Notes under the pieces: model-generated
What the model was told of the DNA's origin: nothing
Databases searched by the model: none
The model's input: only the letters and a program-made list of their open reading frames with translations
Program-made: the position numbers and the translations under genes
NCBI GenBank assembly: GCA_947172415.1
Contig: OX359189.1
Coordinates: 1,448,501-1,512,500, forward strand
Direction of reading: 5' to 3'
DNA: 64,000 bases
Source of the DNA: Chondrosia reniformis
Taxonomy: Eukaryota > Porifera > Demospongiae > Chondrillida > Chondrillidae
Shown: piece by piece, positions 48,901-59,527 of the stretch
Numbering within the stretch: position 1 is the first letter of the stretch
Layout of the letters: each line of letters opens with the position of its first letter

Positions 48901-50165
48901 AGCAATCGCAGAAAAGTCAGAGATGCTACCAACACAGAAGGATAGGTGAGTAAAGCCTGCTTTAGACCCATGGCTTATAAGTGGTGAGGTATGAGATATA
49001 CTTACATATATTTGCACCTGCTTAAATATGAATTCGCTTAAGATTGGTTCAGCTAAAAAAATCATGATCCAGACCATTTATTATAACAAGGTTCTACTCA
49101 CTTGTGTACCTGTACCTACGTATGTATATGTAACCTGCAGGTCTGTGTTACGAGACAAGACGGTAGTTCAACAAGCAATAAGAACTTTGAAAGAAGAAGT
49201 TACTACTCTTAAAGAAACAAACAAGGAACTCCAGTCCAAAATTCTACTGGTGAGTCTTCACACTTGCTGGTCACACAGCTAAGAACATATATTTGTACTG
49301 TAATAGGAACTTTCTTTGTTTTGAAAGAAGCCACTCCTTGTACACTGAATTATAGGATTTCTCTGAATCCTCATGTACATATGCAGGCTATGTATTCAAA
49401 TGCTTACAGTAGCAAATACTATTATTGCAAGCCTTGGTGTACGTATTACATATATGGGCACTAGGTCCATTATACATATATTTGGCTGGGTGTGCATGTA
49501 TTACACGTACATATATTAAGCTATGTAGGTGTATTATGTATAATATACGCCGTTACCGGGGCAACGCTGCCCAGTTATAACTGTAATAAGAGGCCATTCC
49601 TGGGTATAACTGCAATAAGAGGCCATTCCTGGGTATAACTGCAATAAGAGGCCATTCCTGGGTATAACTGCAATAAGAGGCCATTCCTGGGTATAACTGC
49701 AATAAGAGGCCATTCCTGGGTATAACTGCAATAAGAGGCCATTCCTGGGTATAACTGCAATAAGAGGCCATTCCTGGGTATAACAGCAATAGGATGTCTA
49801 GGCTCTTATATACACTGCCAATTATGGAAAGGTGTTAATTGAATTACAATAACAATGAAAAAAGGTCAAAGGAATCCACACTAACATACACCACTGTGCT
49901 CCGTTGCTGGGGAAACCAAGGCAAATTATATTCTACAACCGTTGTATAACTATAATAAGAGGCACTTTGGCCTCTTATTATAGTTATACAATGTGATAAT
50001 ATCCCACAATAACTCAGAAAACGCCTAAAGCCTAGGGGCGGAGTGTATAACTATAACATATGATATACTAGGCTAGGATATTGTATTATATATTTGCTAT
50101 TTCTCTATTGGTAGCTAACTGAAGAAAGAAAGAGATTGGAGGGAAAGGCCAAACTCAAATATTAA
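39906..50165 (+). CDS. REPS/Eps15-homology-domain adaptor
   Basis: REPS proteins link EH-domain endocytic complexes to RalBP1. The exon starting 39906 has in-frame stops before the ATG at 39949, fixing the start (MSLLDDDDVNSP). Exons: 39949-40388, 40479-41137, 41359-41422, 41790-41935, 42108-43184, 43483-43514, 43667-43702, 44490-44612, 47790-47864, 48599-48945, 49141-49249 and 50115-50165, for 1052 residues. Seen: a Ser/Pro-rich N-terminus; a single EH domain at ~345-435 (EWVISEEMKQKIVKQFWDL, ELSQIWKLSDQDEDNALSVD, EFCVAMKLVV); Pro-rich SH3-ligand-like PKRPPPPRPEPYRK; a phospho-site-like KLSRSASLDSISS; and a C-terminal coiled coil (QAIRTLKEEVTTLKETN, LTEERKRLEGKAK). Human REPS1/2 have the same EH-Pro-coil order. 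One intron (after 47864) uses a GC donor. AATAAA lies at 50394. Confidence 0.88.
43938..44250 (+). repeat. 37-bp minisatellite in REPS-like intron
   Basis: About eight units of TATACTGTATATGGAGGTAG plus TGTGTATGTATGGAC, some shortened. Not coding. Confidence 0.9.
46238..46372 (+). mobile_element. Copy D of the dispersed element, ribozyme half missing
   Basis: Only the 3' part is present (GAAAAGACTCCTGTATTGTA, CAAAGCTCTCTCCAGG, TTTAGTTCCCTATTGG, then GCATAGCATGTAGGAAAATG shared with copy F). It lies in the sense orientation of the REPS-like gene. The ribozyme core is absent. Confidence 0.75.
47425..47605. mobile_element. Dispersed element X, copy 2
   Basis: It is related to 15948-16140. It lies in the last part of the long REPS-like intron. 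No coding capacity. Confidence 0.65.
49575..49795 (+). repeat. 29-bp minisatellite, 7-8 units, REPS-like intron
   Basis: The unit is GGGTATAACTGCAATAAGAG plus GCCATTCCT. Not coding. A related sequence, TATAACTATAATAAGAGGC, forms the hairpin at 49942. Confidence 0.9.
49942..49991. repeat. Perfect 22-bp inverted repeat in REPS-like intron
   Basis: Arms 49942-49963 and 49970-49991 pair perfectly around the loop ACTTTG. The arms resemble the adjacent 29-bp minisatellite unit, suggesting an inverted unit. Confidence 0.88.
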
Positions 50166-50428
50166 TTAATGTCATTGTCTGACTTCTTGTACATTTGTTA
50201 TATCTCTGTTGACATACCTATGCGTATATAAATAACTTTCTGATTTTGTCTTGCACAACTGACACCTTTGACCCTGAATATCATTATGTCTGTCTCAGTA
50301 CTTGTACAGTTTAATTTTATATATACTTTGGAATGAATGTTTCTTTGTTATAAGTATATTGCTACATACAGCTACGTATGTATATACATGAATAATAAAT
50401 ACACCATTTTTCAACATATGTATATATT

Positions 50429-50637
50429 ACATCTACTTTAGAGTAAAGCTTAAGGCCTATAGGGAACTAAACCTAGTGAGAGCATTGGATGAGGATATAT
50501 ATACAAGACGTTTCTTCTCCACTAGGCCAGACAGCTTTTCTGGGAATTCTACTCTTAAATTCATCAATGACCCTAGGCCTGGTACATGGGAATCTTTGTC
50601 TTCTGTCTTTTGATCTTTTGTGAGTCCTTATGTATGT
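50429..50637 (-). mobile_element. Copy E of the dispersed element (core decayed), intergenic
   Basis: It lies between the convergent 3' ends of the REPS-like and aminopeptidase genes. On the minus strand the core reads TTGATGA and GAAAAGCTGTC, so two conserved regions are altered. Both ends match copy C (ACATCTACTTTAGAGTAAAG at the left edge). Confidence 0.78.
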
Positions 50638-50817
50638 ACACTATCTAGCCAATTGTGGTCATTGCTGGGGAAAGTCCCTTTATAACTTCACTTGATCACT
50701 GCTGATGCTGCTAAATTTCAATGAATTAAATTATATCCTGACAATTTCTACAAAACTTAAAAAAGTTTATCAAAGCAATTAGACAACTGCTCCACCACAA
50801 TTAAAATACAATAGCAC

Positions 50818-53800
50818 TCAAATATGTTGTTTCAGCCAGGATGTCACACTGCGGTGTAAGTTCTTGTGCCAGTAAATGTTTCCCTTTATAGCTTCAATAC
50901 CCTGTCTTGTTGAGCGCAACTCACTCATTCCTTCAACAGAGGCAGTGACCATTTGGAACTGAGAGAGTAAAGGAGAAAGGTATATGATTTTTGACGAATC
51001 CCTATAATTATACTAAACTACTCCTGTCACCTCTCTCTTCACAAGCAAGCTAGCTAGTTGATCATTTTGCTAAGTGTACCTTGGTAAACACCTAACATAC
51101 GTACCTTCACCACAGCACTCCACTTATATACACTGACCAACCTTCACAGTGGATATATAACAGACTATTCAGAGTATAGCGATTGGGATATTAATGTATA
51201 TATGGTTGAGGGTCTTATGATAATACAACAATTGGGTTGGGACTTTGATTATTAGCCCATTCTCATGCAAACAGCAGTGGAGGTCCAAAGAAGACTTAGA
51301 GAATAACTGTGAGTAATAATCTGAAGCTGTTGTGTAAACGCAATGAAAGTCACCACTAATTAGTGAGTAAAGATTAATTACTGTAATAGTGGTTAGTATA
51401 AGAGTGAATGGAGCATTGCTGTGGCAAGTGTTGCCTCAGGGGCAGCTAGAGCACAGGGCTACTTATACAATATATGTTGTAACTGTCATTGTTTTACCTC
51501 TTTTAAGTCAAATTCAGAATGGAAACCAGCTCCAAATGTTCTGATAACACGACCCAAAGCATGGGATCCCAAACCGTACCTGTATAGTCAACATGGAGAG
51601 CTAGGTATAAGATGTATGGTGAGAGTGGTGATGGGTGGTGAGAGTGGTGATGGGTGGTGAGAGTGGTGATGGGTGGTGAGAGTGGTGATGGGTGGTGAGA
51701 GTGGTGATGGGTGGTGAGAGTGGTGATGGGTGGTGAGAGTGGTGATGGGTGGTGAGAGTGGTGATGGGTGGTGAGAGTGGTGATGGGTGGTGAGAGTGGT
51801 GATGGGTGGTGAGAGTGGTGATGGGTGGTGAGAGTGGTGATGGGTGGTGAGAGTGGTGATGGGTGGTGAGAGTGGTGATGGGTGGTGAGAGTGGTGATGG
51901 GTGGTGAGAGTGGTGATGGGTGGTGAGAGTGGTGATGGGTGGTGAGAGTGGTGATGGGTGGTGAGAATGATGAGAATGTGCTCTTGCTCATATACACTCA
52001 AAAATAAAAACTTGTGGTTGGATTCATTGTGCAAGAGATGATTAGATGACTCATTACCTGCTGAGTATAGTGTTCAGGTTTTCCTTAAAGTATCTCCAAG
52101 CCAGCAAAAACCCATACTGATTCCTAGCCACATTTCTGATTACGTAGAGCGAATCTTGTGATCTGACATCTGTCAGAGCATATCGGAGAAACCTACAACA
52201 CAGGGACAGAATAACAAGTAATTTGAGCTATAAACTCGTGGGGCTGCCACCCCCTTCACTCAAGTTACTTGGCCACTTTGTTGGGCATATATATACTCGT
52301 AATCCTAATGATTCTGGACCCCTTAGCCATCCTCAAAATTAAATAAAACGATAGAAAAGCTTTGTTACTGAACACCACCATTTGTAAATACGTAAATATA
52401 ATAATTGTGTGTATGAACCCGTATTATATGGACAGAATAAAAAGTGCTAATCTTAGTTGCTAGCACTTACAGTACCTGCTATACATTGAGCACATATAGC
52501 ACTCAATGGCAAATCATGTCTGATCAATATACAGTACGTATGTGATTGAGTTAATAGCCTCTGGTTCAGACATTCAACTGCTGTTGTTGCCGAGGCTCAT
52601 TTAAACTAATACTATAAGTGGATATCTAACTAAACCTATTAAATGTTCGTGTTTGCCTACCTATTCAGTAACCAGGGCTCTCTAGGTAGGGCCAATGCTG
52701 ATAATATGATACTCTGCTCAAGAGGGTCAGTTGTATTCTGGTATCGCTGCCAGAGGAAGTTCCACTCCTTCTCGCCTCCAGCGTACACACCAGCTGCATA
52801 CACTGTGTCCTTCAGGTCTGGATGCACACTGCAGGGAGAATAACAAACAACCTTACAAGACAGAGATTAAGAAAGAATGATTTAATGGTACAAATAAACA
52901 AATTTAATTTGATAATCATACAACCACAACTGTTCTGTCAGTGTATCCATCACTTATACGTACGTAGAAGCAGGATAGAGTAAATGAAGTCGTATTGACA
53001 AGGAGGACACTATGCATTGTATAGATACCTTGTGTCATTATCTACAAGTTCATTGAATATTTCAACAGCCTTTCCCAAAGTGTTTTGGTCCCCAAACGAC
53101 CAAGAAGCAGTAAATACCAAAGACCTCAAAAATCTGGGAAAAAAACAAAGTTTTACTTACAGAATATTCCAGAAAATGTAACTAACATATCAAGGTTATC
53201 CTAACTAACATATCAAGGCTATCCTAACTAACATATCAAGGTTATCCTAACTAATATATCAAGGTTATCCTAACTAACATATCACGGTTATCCTAACTAA
53301 CATATCAAGGTTATCCTAACTAACATATCAAGGTTATCCTAACTAACATGTCAAGGTTATCCTAACTAACATATCAAGGCTATCCTAACTAACATATCAA
53401 GGTTATCCTAACTAACATGTCAAGGTTATCCTAACTAACATGTCAAGGCTATCCTAACTAACATGTCAAGGTTATCCTAACTAACATATCAAGGCTATCC
53501 TAACTAACATATCAAGGTTATCCTAACTAACATGTCAAGGTTATCCTAACTAACATGTCAAGGCTATCCTAACTAACATGTCAAGGTTATCCTAACTAAC
53601 ATATCAAGGTTAACCTAACTAACATATCAAGGTTATCCTAACTAACATATCAAGGTTATCCTAACTAACATATCAAGGTTATCCTAACTAACATATCAAG
53701 GTTATCCTAACTAACATATCAAGGTTATCCTAACTAACATATCAAGGTTATCCTAACTAACATGTCAAGGTTATCCTAACTAACATGTCAAGGTTATCCT

Positions 53801-56800
53801 AACTAACATATCAAGGTTATCCTAACTAACACGTCAAGGTTATCCTAACTAATATATCAAGGTTATCCTAACTAACATGTCAAGGCTATCCTAACTAACA
53901 TATCAAGGCTATCCTAACTAACATATCAAGGTTATCCTAACTAACATATCAAGGTTATCCTAACTAACACATCAAGGTTATCCTAACTAACATATCAAGG
54001 TTATCCTAACTAACATATCAAGGTTATCCTAACTAACATGTCAAGGTTATCCTAACTAACACATCAAGGTTATCCTAACTAACACATCAAGGTTATCCAT
54101 TGTGTTGTCTGTTTTCCAGGTAAACTTGGCTACGATTGGTTTGAGCAGTTTTGAAACATAGCTCTAAAAAATTAGAATGGACTCATAAAATTTAAAGGGA
54201 AGAAATAGAAAGTCAACTCAACAGTACTCGTGGACATGCAGTTATCAACGTGCATACCTCAAAGGTACCATAATCCTCCGAGAAGTGGAGCTTGGTAGCC
54301 ATTTTGCTAATCCAAACAATACCGGTCAACCAAGGCACATAGTGGGTCTCTTTAGCGAGATACAGGCTCAAGTCGAGGGCTGTCTTAATGCCTAACTGAC
54401 CAGCACTGCAATACAAAAGGTAGCATTACTCTTTAAAATATGAGTTTGAAGATGGGACACATACGTACCTGCTCAATGCAAAGGCATCATCCAACAATCC
54501 AGCTCTATCAGAAGGAGTTAACAGCTACAGAGAAGACACGCAATTAAACCAGAGGTCACAGGATGGCAATCACAGGTACAGCACACCAACTCACTGAATC
54601 TGACAGGTTGGTCAGTGTAAGATGATTTATTAGGCGTTTCCAGTTTTGTGAATCATAGTTGACACGGATGAAAGAAGTGTGTTCCACATTGATCTTATAC
54701 CAACTGGCTCCTGTTCCCAGGTTTATGGTAGCTATAAGAATACATAATTTATACACATACTGTACATAGGCACAGGTAAATAAGATCACAGAGTATATAT
54801 AGGATGTGAGAGACCAATCAATGAAACATTCACTAAATCCTTCACTTCTGTAAGAGAAACCGACTTTAATGTATGTACCAAGCAACACAGTAGTTATCAA
54901 AATTATCAGTGATGGAAGCTTCGCTTCACCGTTCAGCCTTAAAAGTACTACATGTTTCATATTACTAGTCTATCCAAAGCCTTTTTTGTCTATACCATAT
55001 ATGTACATACGTATAACAGACAGAAACTAGTCATATTTACAAACAGAAGCTTTTTCCTTCAATTGTTAAACCAACTATTTTCCTCTCATTTCTAACACAG
55101 TCATGGTCTATTGTGGTGCAAATTACATATGTAATGATATTGAAACAATCAAGACTTGCTGATGACGACCCTCAGGGTCAAAATGTTCAAGATGAAGAAT
55201 TCTCTTCAACAGACTACATCTCTTAACGCTCCCAAATCTGAAAGGATTGTTTCAATATCATCTGAAATTCGAAATCCCTACTCGATTACATATTTAATAT
55301 TGTGCATTTTCAAAAAGGGGTCTATATTCAGTAATTCTGATAGTTAAGGTTCGGATATCTGAGTATGTACTGTAGTAGTAGGAAGCATTGACAGTGAACT
55401 GCAAACAGTAGATGTATAACCACCTGTCTTCTTGTCCATAAGCATTTGCTGAACAGATGACACCTTGTCCGTCCTGAAACTTATAGGAATTATCCACATG
55501 TAACTACATAAAAGGAAGGAAAGGTCTCTATTGTACCACAACAAAGGATAGCAACCTATGAATGTAATTAAATATCAGTGATGATCTACCATTTTTATTC
55601 ATTTTTATTCAACTAGAATAGTAGCCATATATTTACAGCCTTTAAAATAAGAAACTTGAGTATTTGGATCACAAAATGTACATATTCTATTGGGTAATAA
55701 CATATTAATCATTACCTATGTAATAATGGGCCTATATTCAGTATTTCTAATAATCAAGGATCGGATAACTGAGTATGTGTATTCTGTAGTAGGAGCCATT
55801 GCAGTGAACTACATACATACTGCAACTAATACATATTCAAGTGACTTTGGATGACTACAAAACAGCACAGTGGAGCAGCTCCACCTTTCACAGTTGCATG
55901 AAGTCCTACCTATTGCTACTTTCATTACTCGGGACCTGAAGGAATCTGGATTGTTGCAACATCACTTTGCTACCATCAACAGCAGTGACCTTCACTACCG
56001 GATAACCTGGTTGTACAGTCCAAGTGTTCATCATGTCCATCACAGAACTGCCTCCCACAACTGAATCAAGCGCTGTCCACAGGTCAGACATGACTGCATT
56101 CCCATAGCTGTGGGACTGTAGGTATCTAGTCAGTCCCTTTTGAAACTTGTCGCCTAGATGCAGGTGCAGCATCCTTAGCAACGAAGCACCCTGCAGACAA
56201 TACACATACACACAGTGTGCTAACCAATAAAATTTCAATACTCTCTGTGCCATGTGTTCAATAACTGGCTATATTTGGTGATGAAATGTTATTTTAAACA
56301 ACTTTCAACTGGGAGCTCACATGAACACCTAACAAACTTAGGGTTTACAGTTTCCTGCATGTAAAATGGATTAGCTACAATGACTGAACCTCATTATCCT
56401 ATTACATACCCAAAGGTACGTACAATGATGTATGTGGACCAGACCAGCTCCCAAGCATGTAGAAGAAAGTCATGAATATAGTTATGACTGCACAGGGGCT
56501 AACTGCTCTAAAAATAAAGGTTACACAACTGCTGTATGCATTTCCTTGATCAAGCATGCCAACTCTGTTACCTTATCATAGGAGATGGAGTCAAACTGGG
56601 AGTTAATTTCGTCCGGATGATCCACGGGCGCTTCAATGGGATGGGTGGACAATAGGCTATCCAGATCCATGGCATTCTGGTAGTCCCTGGCAACAAACTG
56701 ATCCATCTGCAGTAGACACGATGGGAGTAGGGTGTAACTGGTACGCAAATTTTAACGCTGTAGTCCAGTTAAAAAATAGGTTACATATGTACGTAATTTG

Positions 56801-58774
56801 GTAGTGGTGGTTGCGTGGAATTAGGAGTCAACATAAGTGAACAAGACATGAGAAAAAGTAACTAGGAAATATACAATTAAATAGCTACATATATATATGT
56901 ATAATAGCAGTTGTACCTATTGCTATAAGTATAAGCTTAATATAGTCCCACTGTAAAAGATAAAGCAGTTTAATCATTCATATGAGTTGCACAAACTACA
57001 TCTAATTACAGGAATATCCCCTCTTCAAGGTTAGATTAGATACAACACAACAACCAGTAGTGCAACCAATCAAAATGCAGAAACAGTTTCTCCTACTGTT
57101 AATTAAGATAATGAAGATTTGCTTACAAAATGAAGACTACCATCTGCCTTATCAGCGCCCAAGTACTCCATGTACGCTGCAAAGCCCTCATTCAACCATA
57201 AGTCATTCCACCACTCCATGGTTACCAGGTTACCAAACCACTGGTGGGCGAGCTCGTGAGCCACCACGGCTGCCACCCACTGCTTCAGCCTTCTAGGAAC
57301 AGTTGTCTCATTATACAAAATGGCTGTCTCCCGGTAAGTTATCAATCCCCAGTTCTCCATAGCACCAGCAGCAAAGTCTGGAATGCCAAACAAATCTGAG
57401 AAGAGGAAGAAGGAGACAAAAGTAGAAAAATGGTAAAAAGCTACACAAAAGATCAACATCAAGAAAAAGATAGATTCCTAGGGTCACTGATGAAGGGTGG
57501 ATTCCCAGAAGCAGCTGCCTGGCCCAGTGGAGCAGATTAAGAAAGAAAAGAAAAGACTCCTGCATCTTCATTCAAAGCTCTCTCCAGGTTTAGTTCCCTA
57601 TAGGCTTTCATACAGAGTAGGCATAGCATGTAGGAAAATGGTGTATTAGATTTTCACGTGTCTTACCTTGCTTAGGCAGAGGATAGCTGATGTTAAAAAA
57701 CTCTTCATAAAAACTCAGCACTGTCTTTGCAACTTTAAGTGCATATCTCCCCTCCTCCACAAGACTTGGGCGTGACCATACAGAAATCTGAAACAAATCA
57801 AGAATTAAAGAGAAATAAATAGAAAACATCTTGGTAATAATGGTAAGCAGGTTTGGACTAAGTTTAAAGGTACGTAATAGTTGACTGACATTTTTTCCTT
57901 GACTAATAGTGGAGATCTGGGCAAAGTCTGAGAGCACGAAGGCAACTAGATACGTGCTCATCTTGAGAGAGGTGTGAAACGTTGTCTTCATCTTGCCATT
58001 AGTTCCTTCCGGTTGAACAGACTTCACAGGCATATTCGACACTGCAGTATAGGTACCCTCGTGAACGAGTGCTATGGAGAAGTTAGCCTTCATGTTTGGT
58101 TCATCAAAACAGGGGAAAGCTTTCCTTGCATCAGTTGGCTCAAATTGGGTACATGCAAGTGTTTGGACTTTACCAGATGGAGACTTGTAGGTGCTGTTGT
58201 AGAAGCCAGCTAAATCGGTCCCTAGGGTGTAATTGAACTCCAGGGCTACTCTTACATCACCAGAAGCTTTCTCTGCAAGTTTAACAACGTAAAATTCGTT
58301 CGGCTCGTAATTAAAGGATTCTGCAATGGACAGCGACTGTACTTGTCCTTTATATACAGTTACCTGCCTTACTGTCATGTTCTTCACGTGTAATATAATG
58401 TATTCTGTTTCGCTGCTAATTGTTACGTCTATGCTGACACTTCCAGACACTTTGAAGCTCTTCATATCCACGTCTAGCTGGAGGGTATAGAGGTTAGGTC
58501 GCACATTACTAGACAAACGAACATCCTTCCATGGCAAATAAGTGGAAGAGGTAGGCGGATGAGTTGTGGCGAGACCGATTATTATGAACAGCAGCACAGC
58601 AACCAGCACAAACGCAACACCCATACAAACAACGAGTCCTTCCTTCTTAGTGAAGCGCTTCTTTTTGGCCGGGCCATCCTCCCTGTCGCTTTCGCCATCC
58701 GACTCGCTAAAGGAGATTGCACCGTCGTAGGAGGCGCGGTCGGACATCAGTTTCTCCTTCTTGTACCGCGGCAT
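50818..58774 (-). CDS. M1 zinc aminopeptidase, type II membrane (aminopeptidase N/ERAP-like)
   Basis: This family removes N-terminal residues from peptides at the cell surface. Fifteen exons (58774-57890, 57787-57667, 57395-57127, 56706-56572, 56190-55910, 55503-55424, 54731-54595, 54524-54469, 54405-54258, 54163-54084, 53133-53029, 52828-52661, 52192-52058, 51540-51498, 50958-50818) give 927 residues, near the family's ~960. Seen: a short cytoplasmic N-terminus, a transmembrane helix at ~48-68 ([19 protein letters not shown]), the substrate motif GAMEN, the zinc site [13 protein letters not shown] with the second ligand Glu in WLNEGFA, and the ERAP1-C-like domain with [11 protein letters not shown] and REPWLLNR. 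All catalytic residues are present. Two introns hold large minisatellites, one overlapping an exon end. Closest orthologue (ANPEP, ENPEP, LNPEP) not decided. Confidence 0.95.
51610..51975 (+). repeat. 19-bp minisatellite, about 19 units, aminopeptidase intron
   Basis: The unit is GGTGATGGGTGGTGAGAGT, nearly invariant. It produces a spurious His/Ser/Pro/Thr open frame on the minus strand. It lies between exons 52192-52058 and 51540-51498. Confidence 0.93.
53165..54105 (-). repeat. 23-bp minisatellite, ~40 units, overlapping an exon end and 5' splice site
   Basis: On the gene strand the unit reads GGATAACCTTGATATGTTAG plus TTA. The first unit contains the last codons (DNLDV) of the exon ending at 54084 and its donor GTTAGT. 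All later units repeat that junction, mostly with GATATG for GATGTG. Confidence 0.9.
55136..55259 (+). mobile_element. Small inverted-repeat element with hammerhead-like core
   Basis: Fifteen-base terminal inverted repeats GATATTGAAACAATC (55136-55150) and GATTGTTTCAATATC (55245-55259) bound 124 bp. Inside: CTGATGA (55159-55165), stem II GACCC/GGGTC, AAAATGTTC, and a CTTG/CAAG stem I. The conserved GAAA is AAAA. It is antisense in an aminopeptidase intron. The shape is MITE-like. Confidence 0.65.
57443..57642 (+). mobile_element. Copy F of the dispersed element, core with compensatory stem III change
   Basis: It is antisense in an aminopeptidase intron. CTGATGA is 57487-57493 and stem I is GGGTCA with TGGCCC. 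The A-U closing pair of stem III is replaced by G-C (GAAGCAGCTGCC), so the palindrome GCAGCTGC still pairs. Right-end sequence is shared with copy D. Confidence 0.78.
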
Positions 58775-59527
58775 TTCTAAAGGTGAACGAAAAGTCTATC
58801 TAGTCTAAAGTCCAGAATTCTTGAGGTCACGTTAAAGATCAGCTTTAGACGGACAACGGTGCTTCCTCTTTATGTTGTATAAAAGAAGCAACGAAATGAA
58901 ACGGTAACAAAACGCATCTGGATCATGTATATACTGTATTTATCATCCATTGAATGCAGCATTAAGTTATAATAAATATATATAGGGGGACTTTAAGATC
59001 TTAAAATAGGAAATTAAACATGCATGGGCTCTATATAGACTTACACAGTACATTTTTGGTGTACGAAATTTTTTGCTAGAAATCCACCCCATGGATTAAC
59101 CCCTTCTAATTTAATTATAGTATACATTTCTATATATACGGTAGCATGCCAGGACTCATTCATTCTGATATTTCATTATATTTGAGACACTGTGATCTTA
59201 CAGGATACTTTTTTATAACACATTACTTGATTTTCTGTAAATTTCAAAATAATGATGTGTTCATTCTCTCTAGAGGGTGAACATCAAAATTTGCAAAACT
59301 CTTTGGATATGTTAGCTTCATTTCTTTCCATTGATATACAATAGTTTGGTGCAATAGAGACAAGCTTATATATATAGCATATAATTTCATGGACCTCAGG
59401 GTAGGGCATGAAAACTATATATTAAATACATTTAATGTATTTACATAAATGCTTCCAATAAAGACATACATACTGAAGATCATTGCGGTGCAAATTATAA
59501 CAAAATCAAACTAATGAGTGAACTTGG
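58775..59527. other. Intergenic gap; no gene seen
   Basis: This includes the aminopeptidase promoter side. AT-rich, with no repeat family or convincing frame. Confidence 0.5.

Noticed and set aside
49534..49789. Three overlapping repeat frames (YPGMASYCSYTQEW)
   Set aside because: They come from a 29-bp intronic minisatellite read in successive frames.
51503..52034. His/Ser/Pro/Thr repeat proteins on the minus strand
   Set aside because: They are artefacts of the 19-bp minisatellite inside an aminopeptidase intron.
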